Made by a program: the position numbers and the translations under genes
Shown here: one piece after another, positions 22,226 through 32,454 of the stretch
Layout: each line of letters begins with the position of its first letter
How positions within the stretch are numbered: position 1 is the first letter of the stretch
The notes under the pieces: model-generated
Seen by the model: only the letters and a program-made list of their open reading frames with translations
Database searches by the model: none
What the model was told of the DNA's origin: nothing
Assembly (NCBI RefSeq): GCF_002099425.1
Contig: NW_018344228.1
Coordinates: 1 to 64,000, forward strand
Source: Phascolarctos cinereus
Taxonomy: Eukaryota; Chordata; Mammalia; Diprotodontia; Phascolarctidae
Direction of reading: 5' to 3'
DNA: 64,000 bases

Positions 22226-22835
22226 ATTTTATTTGCTTTAATGCAAACAAAACCGTAATAATCAGTTAGTTATTGCAACCAAATTCAAAACCAGTTCCAA
22301 GTGTTTTGTTCCAGAAAAAATCAAAAGTATTATGTCTATCCTTCTATTTTGAGATTCAATGAACGTGACACAGAAAACAATGAAGCCATAGATATAGTTC
22401 CCTCTTCTTTCATTTCTTTCTCTCTGAAATCTCAAATACAATAGCCAGCAACCAAAGAAAGTCTACAATCCTGCTGGTCTCCTTCAGTGATATTTGTTTG
22501 TTTATTTTTATTGGGATAATTGTCAAGTCTGAGGCTACTTGGGAGGCAAGGACTTCAATGGAAAAATAACACAAAGAAGGACTTTAGGGGTCTTTGTAGA
22601 TGGAATGGTTCTTAACCATCCTTCATGGGTTTTTTATGACATATTTTGCACTGTAAAGAACAAACTTCATTCACCTTCTTGCTGTATATTTATAATTTAG
22701 AACCTGTGATTTTTAAAAAAGCAAACTAGAAGGCTGTGGGGGTAGTGGTGTAGAGGTGGGCATGACTAATTTTTACAAAGTTTTTCTTTATTTCATGGTT
22801 GATTGTAAATTGTGGGACACTGATCTAGAGAGAAA
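22226..22835. other. Unassigned DNA, about 0.6 kb
   Basis: No gene or named repeat seen. Confidence 0.4.
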
Positions 22836-23140
22836 CAATGTCAGATGACCCAAAAGGTGATGGAAAGATACATGGTAAGATTAGTAGGCTACTGAATATT
22901 ATCAATGGTAAATTGTATAAAAGAAAGAAATGTATGACTGGTAAAGATACCTATGAGCTGAAAAGGAGGTATGTGGGACATAGCATGAGGTCAATGAATA
23001 GCAGATGGACACTCCAAGTGCTGCACTGCTATCCAGAAAACAAAGAAGGAGAGGAAGACCTCCAATGCAGTGGGCAAATATTTGAAGAGAAATGGGCTAG
23101 ACATGAGCACAGTAAGGCAGTTTCATAACTTGTTGAAGGT
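22836..23140 (+). repeat. RTE (Bov-B-like) LINE, C-terminal ORF remnant
   Basis: An open frame of 96 codons keeps the RTE-clade C-terminal signature. GHSMRSMNSRW corresponds to the family pattern W-x-GH-(x)-R-(x)-SRW, with a YP motif soon after. RTE is the expected mobiliser of the MAR1 SINEs, whose tails are Bov-B-like. No RT domain is present: a 5'-truncated or rearranged fossil LINE. Confidence 0.6.
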
Positions 23141-23539
23141 GAAAGAGTAGTCATTCTAGGTCAGTTTGGAAAGAAGTCTCTGGTGGAGGAGTGCCCATGG
23201 ATCTGTGATTAGCCCTGGGCTATTTAAGATTTCTATCATTGGATAGAGGCTACATAAACACTGGGAAAAGGGCACTGATGCCATGCTTAACAAATTTTCA
23301 GATGAAACAAATCAGGAAAGGAAAGCTAATATGCTGAATGACAGTCAAGTTCTAAACAATTATTAATAGGCTATATGAGCTAAGTTTAATCACTCAGATA
23401 ATTTTTTCTTTTCTTTCTATTTTTTGGAGGAACCACACTTGTGATTTCATCACTGCAGGAAACTCCCACTGAGAAAATCCACGATTTACAAATGCCAGTT
23501 GTCCACTGTTCTATAAAATAGACTTAGGGAGCTTGTTTG

Positions 23540-23710
23540 GTCACTGAGAGGTTGTGACTTACTCAAGGTCACATAGATAGTAAGTGTCAGAGGTTGGACT
23601 TCAACTAATTAATCAATAAATATTTATTAAGGGCCTACCATATGCCAGGAACTTCACTAAGCTAGCCAAGGTCTTCCTGACTCTAAGGCCAGGCTTCTGT
23701 CTGCTATGTC
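23540..23710 (-). mobile_element. CORE-SINE, antisense, nested in CR1
   Basis: GGTTGTGACTTACTCAAGG, CACATAGATAGTAAGTGTCA, then after a small insertion GGTCTTCCTGACTCTAAGGC. It interrupts the CR1 and is itself interrupted at about 23606-23667. Confidence 0.55.
23606..23667 (-). mobile_element. Short L2 3' tail inserted in the SINE
   Basis: About 60 bp of antisense L2 terminus (AATAAATATTTATTAAGGGC, TATGCCAGGAACTTCAC) sits between the two halves of the SINE. Confidence 0.5.
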
Positions 23711-24462
23711 ACTCTGCTAATAAGGATAAGTGTGAAGTGTTACATAAGTTTAAAAAAAACCATAAATACAAAATGGGAGGGAGAATATGACTAGATAGAT
23801 ATTTATCTGAAAAAAATGAGGTGGGAGTGGCATTTAATGCACTACAAGACCGATATGAATCAACAATGTGATAACAGAGGCAAAAAAAATAACAAAGGAA
23901 CAAACAAAAAACCCCAAGCAATCCAAACAACCACAACAAATGCAAACCTAAAAAACATCCTAATGCAATAATAGGCTGACTTATGAGACACATTAAGAAA
24001 AATGTGATTTCCAGGATTAAGAAGTGATATTGCTTCTGTACTATTTCCTGGTCAGGCTACAATTGTAGCATTATATGAAGCTCTGGGTGCCAACATTTCG
24101 GGAAGGACATTCGTAAGCTTGAGGGCATCCAAAGAGAGCAACTGGGATGGTTAAGGACCTTGAGGTCATATCATATGGGCCTCACTTGAAAGAATTCAGG
24201 ATGTTTAGCCTGAAGAAGAGAAGACTAAAGGAGAACATGAAAGTTTTCTTCAATTGTCATATATGGAAAGTCATCATGGAGAAGAAGGGCTAGGCTAGAT
24301 TTCTTCTGCTTGGTCCCAGAAGGCAAAATGAATTGTATTAGATGAAGAAAAAAATCCATCTCTATTTCTTGAGGAAAGGAGGGAGAGACAGAGAAATAGA
24401 GACAGACAGTGGATACAATATATAGGTATTTATTTGTTTTATATATATCTACATATAGTGAG

Positions 24463-24485
24463 AGGAAGGAAGGAAGGAAGGAAGG

Positions 24486-24568
<83 letters not shown>

Positions 24569-24738
24569 AGAAAGGAAAGAAAGAAAAAAAGAAAGAAAGA
24601 AAGAAAGAAAGAAGAAAGGAAAGAAAGAAAAAAAGAAAGAAAGAAAGAAAGAAAGAAGAAAGGAAAGAAAGAAAAAGAAAGAAAGAAAGAAAGAAGAAAG
24701 GAAAGAAAGAAAAAAGAAAGGAAAGAAGAAAAAGAAAG
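24463..24738. repeat. (GGAA)/(GAAA)n array with higher-order units
   Basis: Starts with GGAA units, then long GAAA. From 24567 a unit beginning GAAGAAAGGAAAG recurs at 24567, 24611, 24655 and 24693 (spacing 44, 44, 38 bp). It lies inside the CR1. Confidence 0.95.
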
Positions 24739-24955
24739 AATAGTGCAGAAAAAACCTTAACTACTAGCACTATCTCAAAGTGAAGTGGGCTGCATGCCAA
24801 GTTAATGAGAACCCTTTTGCCTCAAGGTTTTCAAGCAAAGTAGACAATACAGGGTTACTTAGAAATGTAGAAGGGATTCCTGTTCAGATGTGAGTTGTTT
24901 TAGATGGTTTCTGAAGTCCTTTCCAACTCTGAGATCCTGTAAATCACAGTGAAGG

Positions 24956-25569
24956 AGAAGGGGTATAGCTGTCATTTCCCCATTTACAAGCAATACTCTC
25001 ACGAATGAGATTACAGATCCATTCAAAAATTAATACTGGCCAGAAGAGTGGGATTGTGGAAGAGAGTTAGTTGGTAGAGAGAGGTCAAGAAAATCAATAC
25101 TAATGAATAGAACACGAATTCAAACTGACCTTGAACAAATCTTATTAATGAAACAGCTGTCCCAATTGTTTTGTCCCCCAAAGAGCATACTTCTTACTGC
25201 AGTAAGGTCTTACTTGCCTCTGTTTTAAAGGCCTGACTAGTCTTACAATGCTTTCCATTCAAAGCACCTTTTATATTAATTGAGCTCTGCCTGTTAGGAG
25301 AAGCCGTAAGGTCCTACCTCCTTATATTCCTCCTGCAGTTTCAATTTGATCAAGTTTTCTTCATTTCCTGAGCTTGCCAGGCCTTGTTAATCACTGCCTC
25401 TTGTCACCAGGGAGGGCTCTGAAGGGAGTGAGTGTGAATAGTGGGAAGCGAAGACGAAATAACATCTCTACCTGTAGTTTATCAGGCATTTGGTATTGAA
25501 CTGCAGGAGTCAAACATAAGGCATAGTCATGATCTTAGTCATTAGAATTGGTGATAATGGTGTGAAAGA
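24956..25569. other. Low-repeat interval, possible conserved non-coding DNA
   Basis: About 600 bp without recognisable transposon sequence, with homeodomain-like TTAATTGAG and TTAATCAC motifs near 25280-25390. No exon signal. Confidence 0.3.
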
Positions 25570-25830
25570 CCACCTTAGATACACAATGACAACTATGTAA
25601 ATGGAAAAAATAATGAAGTTAAACTAAATGCTGTATAATTGTAATAACCAAGCTAGGGCCCAGAGAAGATTGAGAAAATTACTTTCCTTCCATTTTTGCA
25701 GAGGTGAGAGATTACAGATGCAGAATATTTGCACATGTTGTCAGATTTGGTCAATGTGTTGGTTTTAGAGCTGTGCGGCTTTTTTTCCTTTTCTTTTGAA
25801 ATGTTTGCTACAAGGGAGGGATCACTGAGA
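25570..25830 (+). repeat. Old L1 3' UTR fragment
   Basis: ATGACAACTATGTAAATGGA, AATGCTGTATAATTGTAATA, CATTTTTGCAGAGGTGAGAG and TTGGTCAATGTGTTGGTTT, ending T-rich. Related to 11.86-12.12 kb. Confidence 0.5.
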
Positions 25831-25854
25831 AGCAGACATGTTCAGAAAAGAATG

Positions 25855-26260
25855 TGACATAAAAACAAAAGACCTTAATAAAATAAAATAATAAAAAAGA
25901 AGAAACAAATGATCTGATCATGACAGCAACTAAAACAATTGTGAGTTTTGGACATAGTGGAATATTACCATGCCATATGGAACTGCAGATATGAATAACT
26001 TAAGGAAATACAAGAAGAGTTGTACAAACAGATGTAGAGTAAATGAAACTCAACCCCAAAGAACAATATACAAGGATGGCAACAATATCAATCAGTACAG
26101 AATCAGATGGCAACAAAGTCAGTTCCATTGGATTACACTGGTTCCAAATGACTAAACTGAAACCATACATTCATCTCTCATACAAAAATGTAGAAAACGA
26201 CAATCAAAAATTATACATACTGTCAGTTGTACTTTATTAGGCTTACATTTTTATGGGTTA
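25855..26260 (+). repeat. A-rich stretch and a second L1-like fragment
   Basis: An A-rich AATAAAATAATAAAAAA segment precedes GTGGAATATTACCATGCC and AACAATATACAAGGATGGCA, reminiscent of L1 ORF2 C-terminus and 3' UTR. Diverged. Confidence 0.4.
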
Positions 26261-26499
26261 GTATTGTTGAAGAGGTGTTATTTATTTAGAAGTGACTGAT
26301 GTATCAATACAGTATGGACAGACTCTTAGAGAGTATGAAAGGAAGGAAAAAAACTGGTCTTCTAGAAAGCCTTTAACTAGATCTGGTATTAGGAGTAGAC
26401 AAGGCAAGGAACTCCTGAGGACAATGAAGGACTATTTATAATGTGACTTTTAATAAAGTCAGTGTTGTGATATTTTAATACCAAAAAATTCTTCTGTCT

Positions 26500-27300
26500 G
26501 TAGCACATCCATATTTGTTTGATGTCATGTCCCATCAATGGACAGTTCTTTCTCTTTTGAAGTTTTATTGTTGTCTTTTGTTTTTACATTACAGCCCCTC
26601 AAACTACATACCTACCCCTTCCTGGTTATCATTGTAATCAGTAAAGGCAATTAAGTAAAACTAACTAACACAGCCAAAATGCAGCATTCTCTGAATCTGT
26701 GGTCCTTCACCTCAACTGAGGGGAACGACCTCCATTCTCCAGGGCCAATGTTGGTCATTATAATTAGACTGAATCTGTCTGTCTTTTAGTTCTGTTTTCA
26801 TTTACATTAACACTGTCATTGTGTTTATTGTTCTGGTTCTGCTTACTTCTCTAGGTGGAACAAAGGATAGAATTCTGGTCTGAGAGTTGGGCAAACCTGA
26901 GTTCAAATCCAGCCTCAGACACCTAGTAGCCATGTGACCCTGGGCAAGTTATTTGATCTCTGTTTGCCTCAGTTTCCTCAACTGTAAAATAGGGGGTAAC
27001 AACAGCACCAACCTTTCAGAGTTGTTCTAAGAATCAAATGAGATTACATTTGTAAAGCACTTAGCATCATTCCTAGCACATAGTAGGCACCATAAAAATA
27101 TTTATTCCTCCCCCCTTCATCATGTCAAACAAGTTTTCCTATAACTTTCTAAATTCCTTTTTGTCATTTTTGATGGTATAATAATATTTCATTATATTCG
27201 TGTGTCATAATTTGTAGAGCCAACCAATGAACACCTATTCTAGTCTTGTGATGCTGTGGAAACACAAGTATTATTTTTAAGAGGTAACATTGTATTCCTA
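26500..27300 (-). repeat. Old L1 fragment, antisense, split by a MIR
   Basis: Before the MIR: TTGTTTTTACATTACAGCC and GTTTATTGTTCTGGTTCTGC. After it: AATAATATTTCATTATATTC and GTGTCATAATTTGTAGAGCC. Together they follow antisense L1 order, so one element is interrupted at 26848-27112. Confidence 0.55.
26848..27112 (+). mobile_element. MIR/Ther-1 SINE, nearly complete, nested in L1
   Basis: Head GAATTCTGGTCTGAGAGTTG, GAGTTCAAATCCAGCCTCAG, CORE GTGACCCTGGGCAAGTTATT and TGCCTCAGTTTCCTC, then the MIR 3' end AGCACATAGTAGGCACC. Confidence 0.75.
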
Positions 27301-27414
27301 CTTTCATGTTCTTTCTTCCCAATCTTGATAACTTGTCTAAGACAGATCAGTGTCCTGTCCCTGCCTTAAGGTTTTCATCTTGATGTCCCTCTTTGCATGA
27401 GTAAGGAATAAAAT

Positions 27415-27475
27415 GTAATTTCAATTTGGATTCAATTCAGGATACATTATTAAGCACATATTTAAGATTAATATG
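27415..27475 (-). repeat. L2 3' tail, antisense fragment
   Basis: TTCAATTCAGGATACATTAT and TAAGCACATATTTAAG resemble the antisense L2 end. Confidence 0.35.
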
Positions 27476-27479
27476 GCAC

Positions 27480-27665
27480 AACCAAAGAGCTAATTAAATG
27501 CCAGTGCAAACTATATCCAGAATTCCCCATTACTGGGGGTTTTTAAAGACAGACTAGATAATCACTTCTCAAGGATGTTATGGTGAGGGCGGGGTGGGAA
27601 TGAGGAGGATGGACTCCTGTCAGGCACAGTTTGGCCTAGCTGACTTCTGAGTTTCTGTGATTCAG
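27480..27665 (+). repeat. CR1/L3 3' end fragment
   Basis: GGGGGTTTTTAAAGACAGAC, TAGATAATCACTTCTCAAGG and TAGCTGACTTCTGAGTTTCTG resemble the CR1 terminus. Confidence 0.45.
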
Positions 27666-27667
27666 GA

Positions 27668-27890
27668 AACTTGGGATTTACTCTTACTTTTGCCATTTAC
27701 CAACTGTGTGAATTTGGATAAGTTGCTATACCTCTTTAAGACTCAGTTTTCTCATCTACAAAATGGGGCTAATTATACCTCATCCATCTATTTTGGATGT
27801 GGAAAGGCTCAAATGAGATGATGTATGTGGAAGAGCCTTTGTGATTATGGAGCCTTATTACAAGCTGTAAGCTATTATTATCATTGCATG
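27668..27890 (+). repeat. MIR SINE
   Basis: ACTGTGTGAATTTGGATAAG, GACTCAGTTTTCTCATCTAC, AAAATGGGGCTAATTATACC and CTCAAATGAGATGATGTATG give MIR order. Confidence 0.65.
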
Positions 27891-29344
27891 TTATACAACA
27901 TAAGGAGGTATTACTGGCAATTACCCTGCAAATAATGGAAACAGAACAGCCCTTGAGCACAGCTGAGAGCTCAATTTTGACCAATATTGGCCTGTCACTT
28001 CTGCTAATGCTCCCCTTTTGAAGGTTTGATTGTGCTTTTTCTATGAAGCAATGGTCTCTGCGGCTCCATTTATTTATTCACATTTTCCCTCAATTGTGGC
28101 CGCTGTTTCTTCATTAATTATCTGGCAGCATGCACATAATTCTTGACTTTGGGCCTACCAGATGCTAGCCACACTGGGGGATCCTTCATTTTTTTGGGGG
28201 ACGGCCCCTCTCTCAAGAAAGACTTGAAGATGGGAGATTAAATATCAAAAAGGAGAGACCATGGTAGGGGGTGGAAAGGAAGGAAACAACTCTCCCTGCG
28301 CTGGATGGTAGCATTAAAGAGAGGAATCAGAGAAGCAATATCTGTTTGCTGATTTCTGAGCAGAGAATGAAGGTTGAAAGTATTTGCATAAATTATACAG
28401 AATCAGGAGCCCTCACAGTGCCTAGCAGAACTTCCCAATTGAAATGGATGCCCAGGAAAAACAGGCTGCCTGCAAAACGTATTTGCATTTCAGATTAACA
28501 AGCAGGTCTATGCAAACCACTTCAGCTGGTCAAGGATTGCTGACAGTTTAGGATGTCAATTTACTATCAAGGGGAATTTATTGTCATGAAACTTGTCCAT
28601 CCCTCTGACCCCCCCCCCCATTATACCTTGATTTATGGTCATGCTTGGGGTTTATAGATTCCAATGGAGAGCTGAGAATAATTTGGTTCCAAATAAAACC
28701 TCTGGGTAATTTGAGAAAAATCCTTATTCCTTTCCAAGGTGCCTGGATAGGATGCCTGGATTCAGTTCCATAAACCTCAAAGCATCATCTGGATATACCC
28801 TGGCATAGTTCAGGAAGCCTACTTTTTCAAGATTGGAAATGTACTGAGCTCCTTTCCCTGCCACCAGAATGGGCTGTTTGCATGCACACTGGGCTTTCGT
28901 CAGGTCTGCAGTATGAGTGCATAAGTACTAGTGCTCTATCAATATATCCTGCAAAATGCGTAGGAACTCTGGAAAGCATAAGCTGAAACTCTCATTCCCT
29001 GTCCTGGCCTTTCCCTCTCACCAAATAATAAATACTCTTTTAGGAAAAGAAGGCCAGATCTAGGGATTCAGTCAGTTTCATTTCCATGCTGCATATTTTT
29101 AGGAATATTATTCACCTGATAATGATTTGCCCTTTGGTGGCATGTTACAGGGTTCACACTGGAATGGCTTTTGTTTACAGTCAAGCAAAAGACAAAGTTT
29201 ATGCTGAACTAAATAGGAAGAAACTGGAACCTTCTCACAGAGGGAGTGACACCTAATGTTGTCAGGCCTCCGAGCTCTGGATCTGACTATGAGCAAGGGC
29301 CTTAGAACAAGGAAATAGACTTTTCTCTAGGGAATAGCTACTGT
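27891..29344. other. Low-repeat interval with octamer motifs
   Basis: About 1.45 kb essentially free of recognisable repeats, the cleanest stretch here. It holds two perfect ATTTGCAT octamers (28382-28389, 28481-28488), two one-mismatch versions (ATGCAAAC at 28510-28517, GTTTGCAT at 28876-28883), TTAATTATCTGG near 28115, and a C10 run near 28610. Best candidate for a conserved enhancer; no coding exon detected. Confidence 0.35.
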
Positions 29345-29800
29345 GTTTCACTGCATAATCATCACAGATTTTATGCCAAAATTTTTGCCAAAAAGTAGGG
29401 TGCGACCATTATGTGAAGCTTTTAAAATTGTGCTGGTATTATTTAAAAACCATTTATTACTAAACTGTATAACTGGCAGATGAATTGTACAGTTTAGCTA
29501 GCGTGGGAAGATGCGAATCTTACCATATCTCCCGACTTACTCATGGCAGCTTCACCTGCCCACCTACTCTTCATTGGGTTCGGTGACAATACAGTTAATA
29601 CTGCAGCTCTTTAAACAAGACATGCAAGATAGCTTTCAGAAATACACTGACAATGAGTGTGCACTGAGAATTCTAGGCTAGCGTCTCACAATGTGCACAA
29701 GAGAAATGCATAGCCATATGACACTGGTGAATACATTGCTCTGTTTACCTCAAGAAACTTATATTTTGGCTAATTCTAGAAAACTTTCGCATCTAGGGGA
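29345..29800. mobile_element. Possible DNA transposon remnant
   Basis: Inverted GCATAATC...ATTATGTG and TATGCCAAAATTTTTGCC with TAGGGTGCGACC resemble non-autonomous Tc1/mariner-type termini. The stretch holds more CpGs than its surroundings, as expected of former transposon sequence. Ends and family unproven. Confidence 0.3.
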
Positions 29801-29828
29801 AGAAACTAGCAGCTTAGAACATCAGTAA

Positions 29829-30050
29829 AGGCCTCAGTGGAGAGAGCTTGGAGTCAGGAAGACTCATCTTCCTGAGTTTGAATCTGGCCTCAGTCACCTA
29901 TTAGCTGTGTGAGCCTGGGCAAGTCACTTACCTTCCTCATCTACAAAACAAACTGGAGAAGAAAATGAAAAACCACTCTAGTGTCTTTGCCAAGAAAATC
30001 CCAAATGGTATCACAAAGGGTCAGATGACTGAAACAACTGAATAAAAACA
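29829..30050 (+). repeat. MAR1-type CORE-SINE
   Basis: GAGCTTGGAGTCAGGAAGAC, GTGAGCCTGGGCAAGTCACT, GTCTTTGCCAAGAAAATCCC and TCAGATGACTGAAACAACTG give head, CORE and Bov-B-like tail. Confidence 0.75.
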
Positions 30051-30051
30051 T

Positions 30052-30228
30052 AAGATGGCATTTGAATTGAATTTTAAAAGAAATCAAGAATTCTGAGAGA
30101 TGGAGAGTTGGAGAGGGAGTGATTTCCAGGCAAGGAGATAGGGCATTTAGTGTTGTGTAAAAGGAACAGCAAGAAAGCCCCATTGTAGTTGGACTACAGT
30201 GTTTGTGGAAGGAAGTAATGTTAAAAAT
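30052..30228 (-). repeat. L2 3' fragment, antisense
   Basis: TTTAAAAGAAATCAAGAATT, GGAGTGATTTCCAGGCAAGG and AAAAGGAACAGCAAGAAAGC match antisense L2; shares a block with 545-712. Confidence 0.5.
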
Positions 30229-30278
30229 ATGTGGCATTTTTTTACTCTCCATTGTATCATTATAACATACGGACCTTG

Positions 30279-30508
30279 AGGGCAGTTATATGGCTCAATG
30301 GATAGAGCACTGGGTTTGGAGTCAGGAAAACTTTAGTTCAAATCTGGCTTCAGACGCTTACTAGTATGTGACCTTGGGCAAGACATCTAACCTCTATTTG
30401 CCTTAGTCCTCTGGAGAAAATGGCAAGCCACTCCAGTATCTTTAATAAGAAAACCCCTTAATGCAGTCACAAAGAGTCAGACACAACTGATCAACTGAAT
30501 AACAACAA
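30279..30508 (+). repeat. MAR1-type CORE-SINE
   Basis: AGGGCAGTTATATGGCTCAA, GATAGAGCACTGGGTTTGGA, GCCACTCCAGTATCTTTAA and GTCAGACACAACTGATCAAC. The CORE is partly deleted. Confidence 0.75.
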
Positions 30509-30568
30509 TTTATTACCTGACCTTTCCCTATTCTCAATTTCTGCTCCTTGATAGCAGGGTGGAGAAAA

Positions 30569-30576
<8 letters not shown>

Positions 30577-30639
<63 letters not shown>
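30577..30639. repeat. (GA)n microsatellite
   Basis: About 63 bp of near-perfect GA repeat, preceded by imperfect GA/GAAA units from 30561. Confidence 0.95.
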
Positions 30640-30642
<3 letters not shown>

Positions 30643-30659
30643 GATCGATCTAAATATAT

Positions 30660-30725
30660 CAATATATTTGTATCTTCAGGACCTAGTGTGGAGCTCAGCA
30701 TATAATAACTGCATTGAATTGAATT
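30660..30725 (+). repeat. L2 3' tail fragment
   Basis: TTTGTATCTTCAGGACCTAG and CAGCATATAATAACTGCATT resemble the L2 end. It is followed by about 290 bp of unassigned DNA. Confidence 0.4.
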
Positions 30726-31014
30726 CCCAAAGTTACTCTTAATTCCAGCTCTCCTCCTTCACCGTGGCCTAAAGATACCACAAGGAGATCTTGTATCAGT
30801 GAAAACAACCATTTGGTCAATTCAAGGGGGGATAATCAAGCAAACTAGGTATTTGTGCATAGAGCAATCCTTCCTCTCCTCCACCACAAACAGCCTTATA
30901 CATAGACTACACAGCAACCACCATTCGACTGAGTTCTGTTTCATCTGGCTATAGTGGTCTGTTGTGCTCCATGACAGAGAAAGACTGCTTCCTTACTCAG
31001 AAGCTGTGTACCTT

Positions 31015-31235
31015 AGGGGGAGAGCTCTGGGCCTGAGTAGGGATTTAAAACCAAGCTTGACTCTTGTCACTAACTAGCTGTATGACTTTAGGCAAGCCAC
31101 TTAATCCTGAGCCTCAGTTTCTTGATGTATAAAACAGGAAGATACAAAGGATTTAATGAGGTAATGGACCAGAGAAATTACCTGGTTTAACCTTTTCATT
31201 TTGTACCTGGGGAAACTAAGAAGTCTTGAATCACT
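31015..31235 (+). repeat. MIR-like SINE plus an antisense SINE scrap
   Basis: AACTAGCTGTATGACTTTAG and GCCTCAGTTTCTTGATGTAT give a plus-strand SINE to about 31165. The rest (TACCTGGGGAAACTAAG) looks like antisense CORE. Confidence 0.5.
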
Positions 31236-31244
31236 ATCACAATC

Positions 31245-31662
31245 ACTATTGCTATTATTCCTTTCAATTATTTATTTATTTTTACTAACACTTACCCAGT
31301 GGTTTAAGATTTTCAAAGTTTTTTAAATACATTGTCTATTTAGACTTCACAATAACCTCAGGCTAAATTCTATAGATATTCTACACCTATAGAATTACCT
31401 AGGTATAGATAATTCTATACCCTCCACCCCATTTTATAGATTGGAAAACTGAGAGCTCCAAAAGGTTAAGTGATTTGTTAATAGTGAAATACCTACTATG
31501 TGCCAGAGGCAAGTTTTTAACCCAGGGCTTGTCAGATTCCAAATCCAGTATTCTTTCTACTCTGTTATTTGGGCACACAATCTTAACCAAGGTCACACAA
31601 CTAGTAAGTAGCAGAGCCAGGATTTCATCCCAGGTCTTCTAGCTCCAAGTGTCAGTCCCTTA
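31245..31662 (-). repeat. MIR/Ther-1 SINE and a second SINE fragment, antisense
   Basis: TAACACTTACCCAGTGG and ATTTTATAGATTGGAAAACT mark an antisense MIR to about 31562. AAGGTCACACAACTAGTAAG then starts another antisense SINE piece. Two AT-rich hairpins lie inside the MIR at 31366-31421. Confidence 0.6.
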
Positions 31663-31667
31663 TATAG

Positions 31668-31890
31668 AGGTGTCAAACATGTGATCCGAGGGCAGCATGA
31701 AGCCCACAACACTTGAATGTGGACCAAACCAGATTCAAATGGCATTGGTAAATATTTAACCAAAAAATAGAAACACAATAAAACATTGATGATGATAATA
31801 CATTTTTAGAACTAAGGCAGTATGCAGCTCAGAGTGACCATTATATATGTCTTAGTGGCCCCATTTCTATTTGAGTTGGTTGCCATTGCC
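31668..31890. mobile_element. hAT-type non-autonomous DNA transposon
   Basis: AGAGGTGTCAAACATGTGAT, GGCAGCATGAAGCCCACAAC, ACCAAACCAGATTCAAATGG and AACACAATAAAACATTGATG match a Charlie-like hAT with CAGGGGTGTCAAAC termini. The right end is decayed. Confidence 0.6.
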
Positions 31891-31924
31891 TTATGTAATA
31901 TGGCTTCTTTTTGAAGAGAACAAG

Positions 31925-32060
31925 TTTAAGTCAATGGAATGGAAACTGGGAGATCTGATTTCTTGGCTCCATTCTGCTAGCAATTAAATACTGTGTCCTT
32001 GGGAAAATTATGTTTACTCTGGGCCTAGGTTTCCTAGTTTGGAAACACAAAGACTTAATT
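31925..32060 (+). repeat. Diverged SINE
   Basis: GGAAACTGGGAGATCTGATT, CTGTGTCCTTGGGAAAATTA and CTAGGTTTCCTAGTTTGGA retain CORE-SINE order; tail unclear. Confidence 0.45.
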
Positions 32061-32109
32061 ATACCATAAATAATTAACACCATAAAATTGTCTTTTAATA
32101 GTCTACCCT

Positions 32110-32280
32110 CATTTCCACTTTAAATGTTCATACAGATCATCTGTGCCCAACCTGTGGTAGAACCTTCCAAGCTTGTATCAGTCTGATCAGCCAAGTTAGA
32201 CACACTGTACCTTGACCCCAAAAAAGTGATGTCGTTTTGGTCCTCTTCAAGGACAAAGGACAACAACCATTCTTACCCAT
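32110..32280 (+). repeat. LINE C-terminal zinc-finger remnant and 3' end
   Basis: HLCPTCGRTFQACISL (from 32138) is a C2H2-like motif of the kind at the C-terminus of some non-LTR LINE ORFs. Both cysteines remain (32144, 32153); the first histidine position now reads Q. The 3' end, GTCCTCTTCAAGGACAAAGG, is shared with the SINE at 37.8-38.03 kb, suggesting LINE-SINE partners. Clade not certain. Confidence 0.5.
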
Positions 32281-32309
32281 CCTCAATTTGCAAAAAAAAA
32301 AAAATTTTA

Positions 32310-32450
32310 AGAACTAGAGTCATAGATTTAAAAATGGATGGGACTTTAGAACTCATCTGGTCCAACTCCCCTGTTTTGTGGATGAAGGCATGAAAGCCAG
32401 AGACATTTAGGGACTTTCCCAAGGTCATGAAGGTTGCAAGTTTCAGAGCT
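32310..32450 (-). repeat. CORE-SINE, CR1/L3-type tail, antisense
   Basis: TAGAGTCATAGATTTAAAAA, CATCTGGTCCAACTCCCCTG and TTTCCCAAGGTCATGAAGG are the antisense form. Confidence 0.6.
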
Positions 32451-32454
32451 CAGC

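Larger units (their letters stand above)
23180..24955 (+). repeat. CR1/L3 LINE, RT palm to 3' end, interrupted
   Basis: The longest CR1 copy. ATGGATCTGTGATTAGCCCT encodes a relic of the GSVLGPVLFN region. KFSDETN at 23292-23312 corresponds to the catalytic KFADDTK, with both ADD positions altered, so RT would be inactive. After a SINE block (about 23390-23710) it resumes with AATCAACAATGTGATAACAG, AGCATTATATGAAGCTCTGG and TTTAGCCTGAAGAAGAGAAG. After the GAAA array it ends TTTCCAACTCTGAGATCCTG. Confidence 0.7.

Noticed and set aside
24225-24800. 191-codon Phe/Leu/Ser-rich frame
   Set aside because: Antisense reading of the GAAA array within a CR1 LINE.
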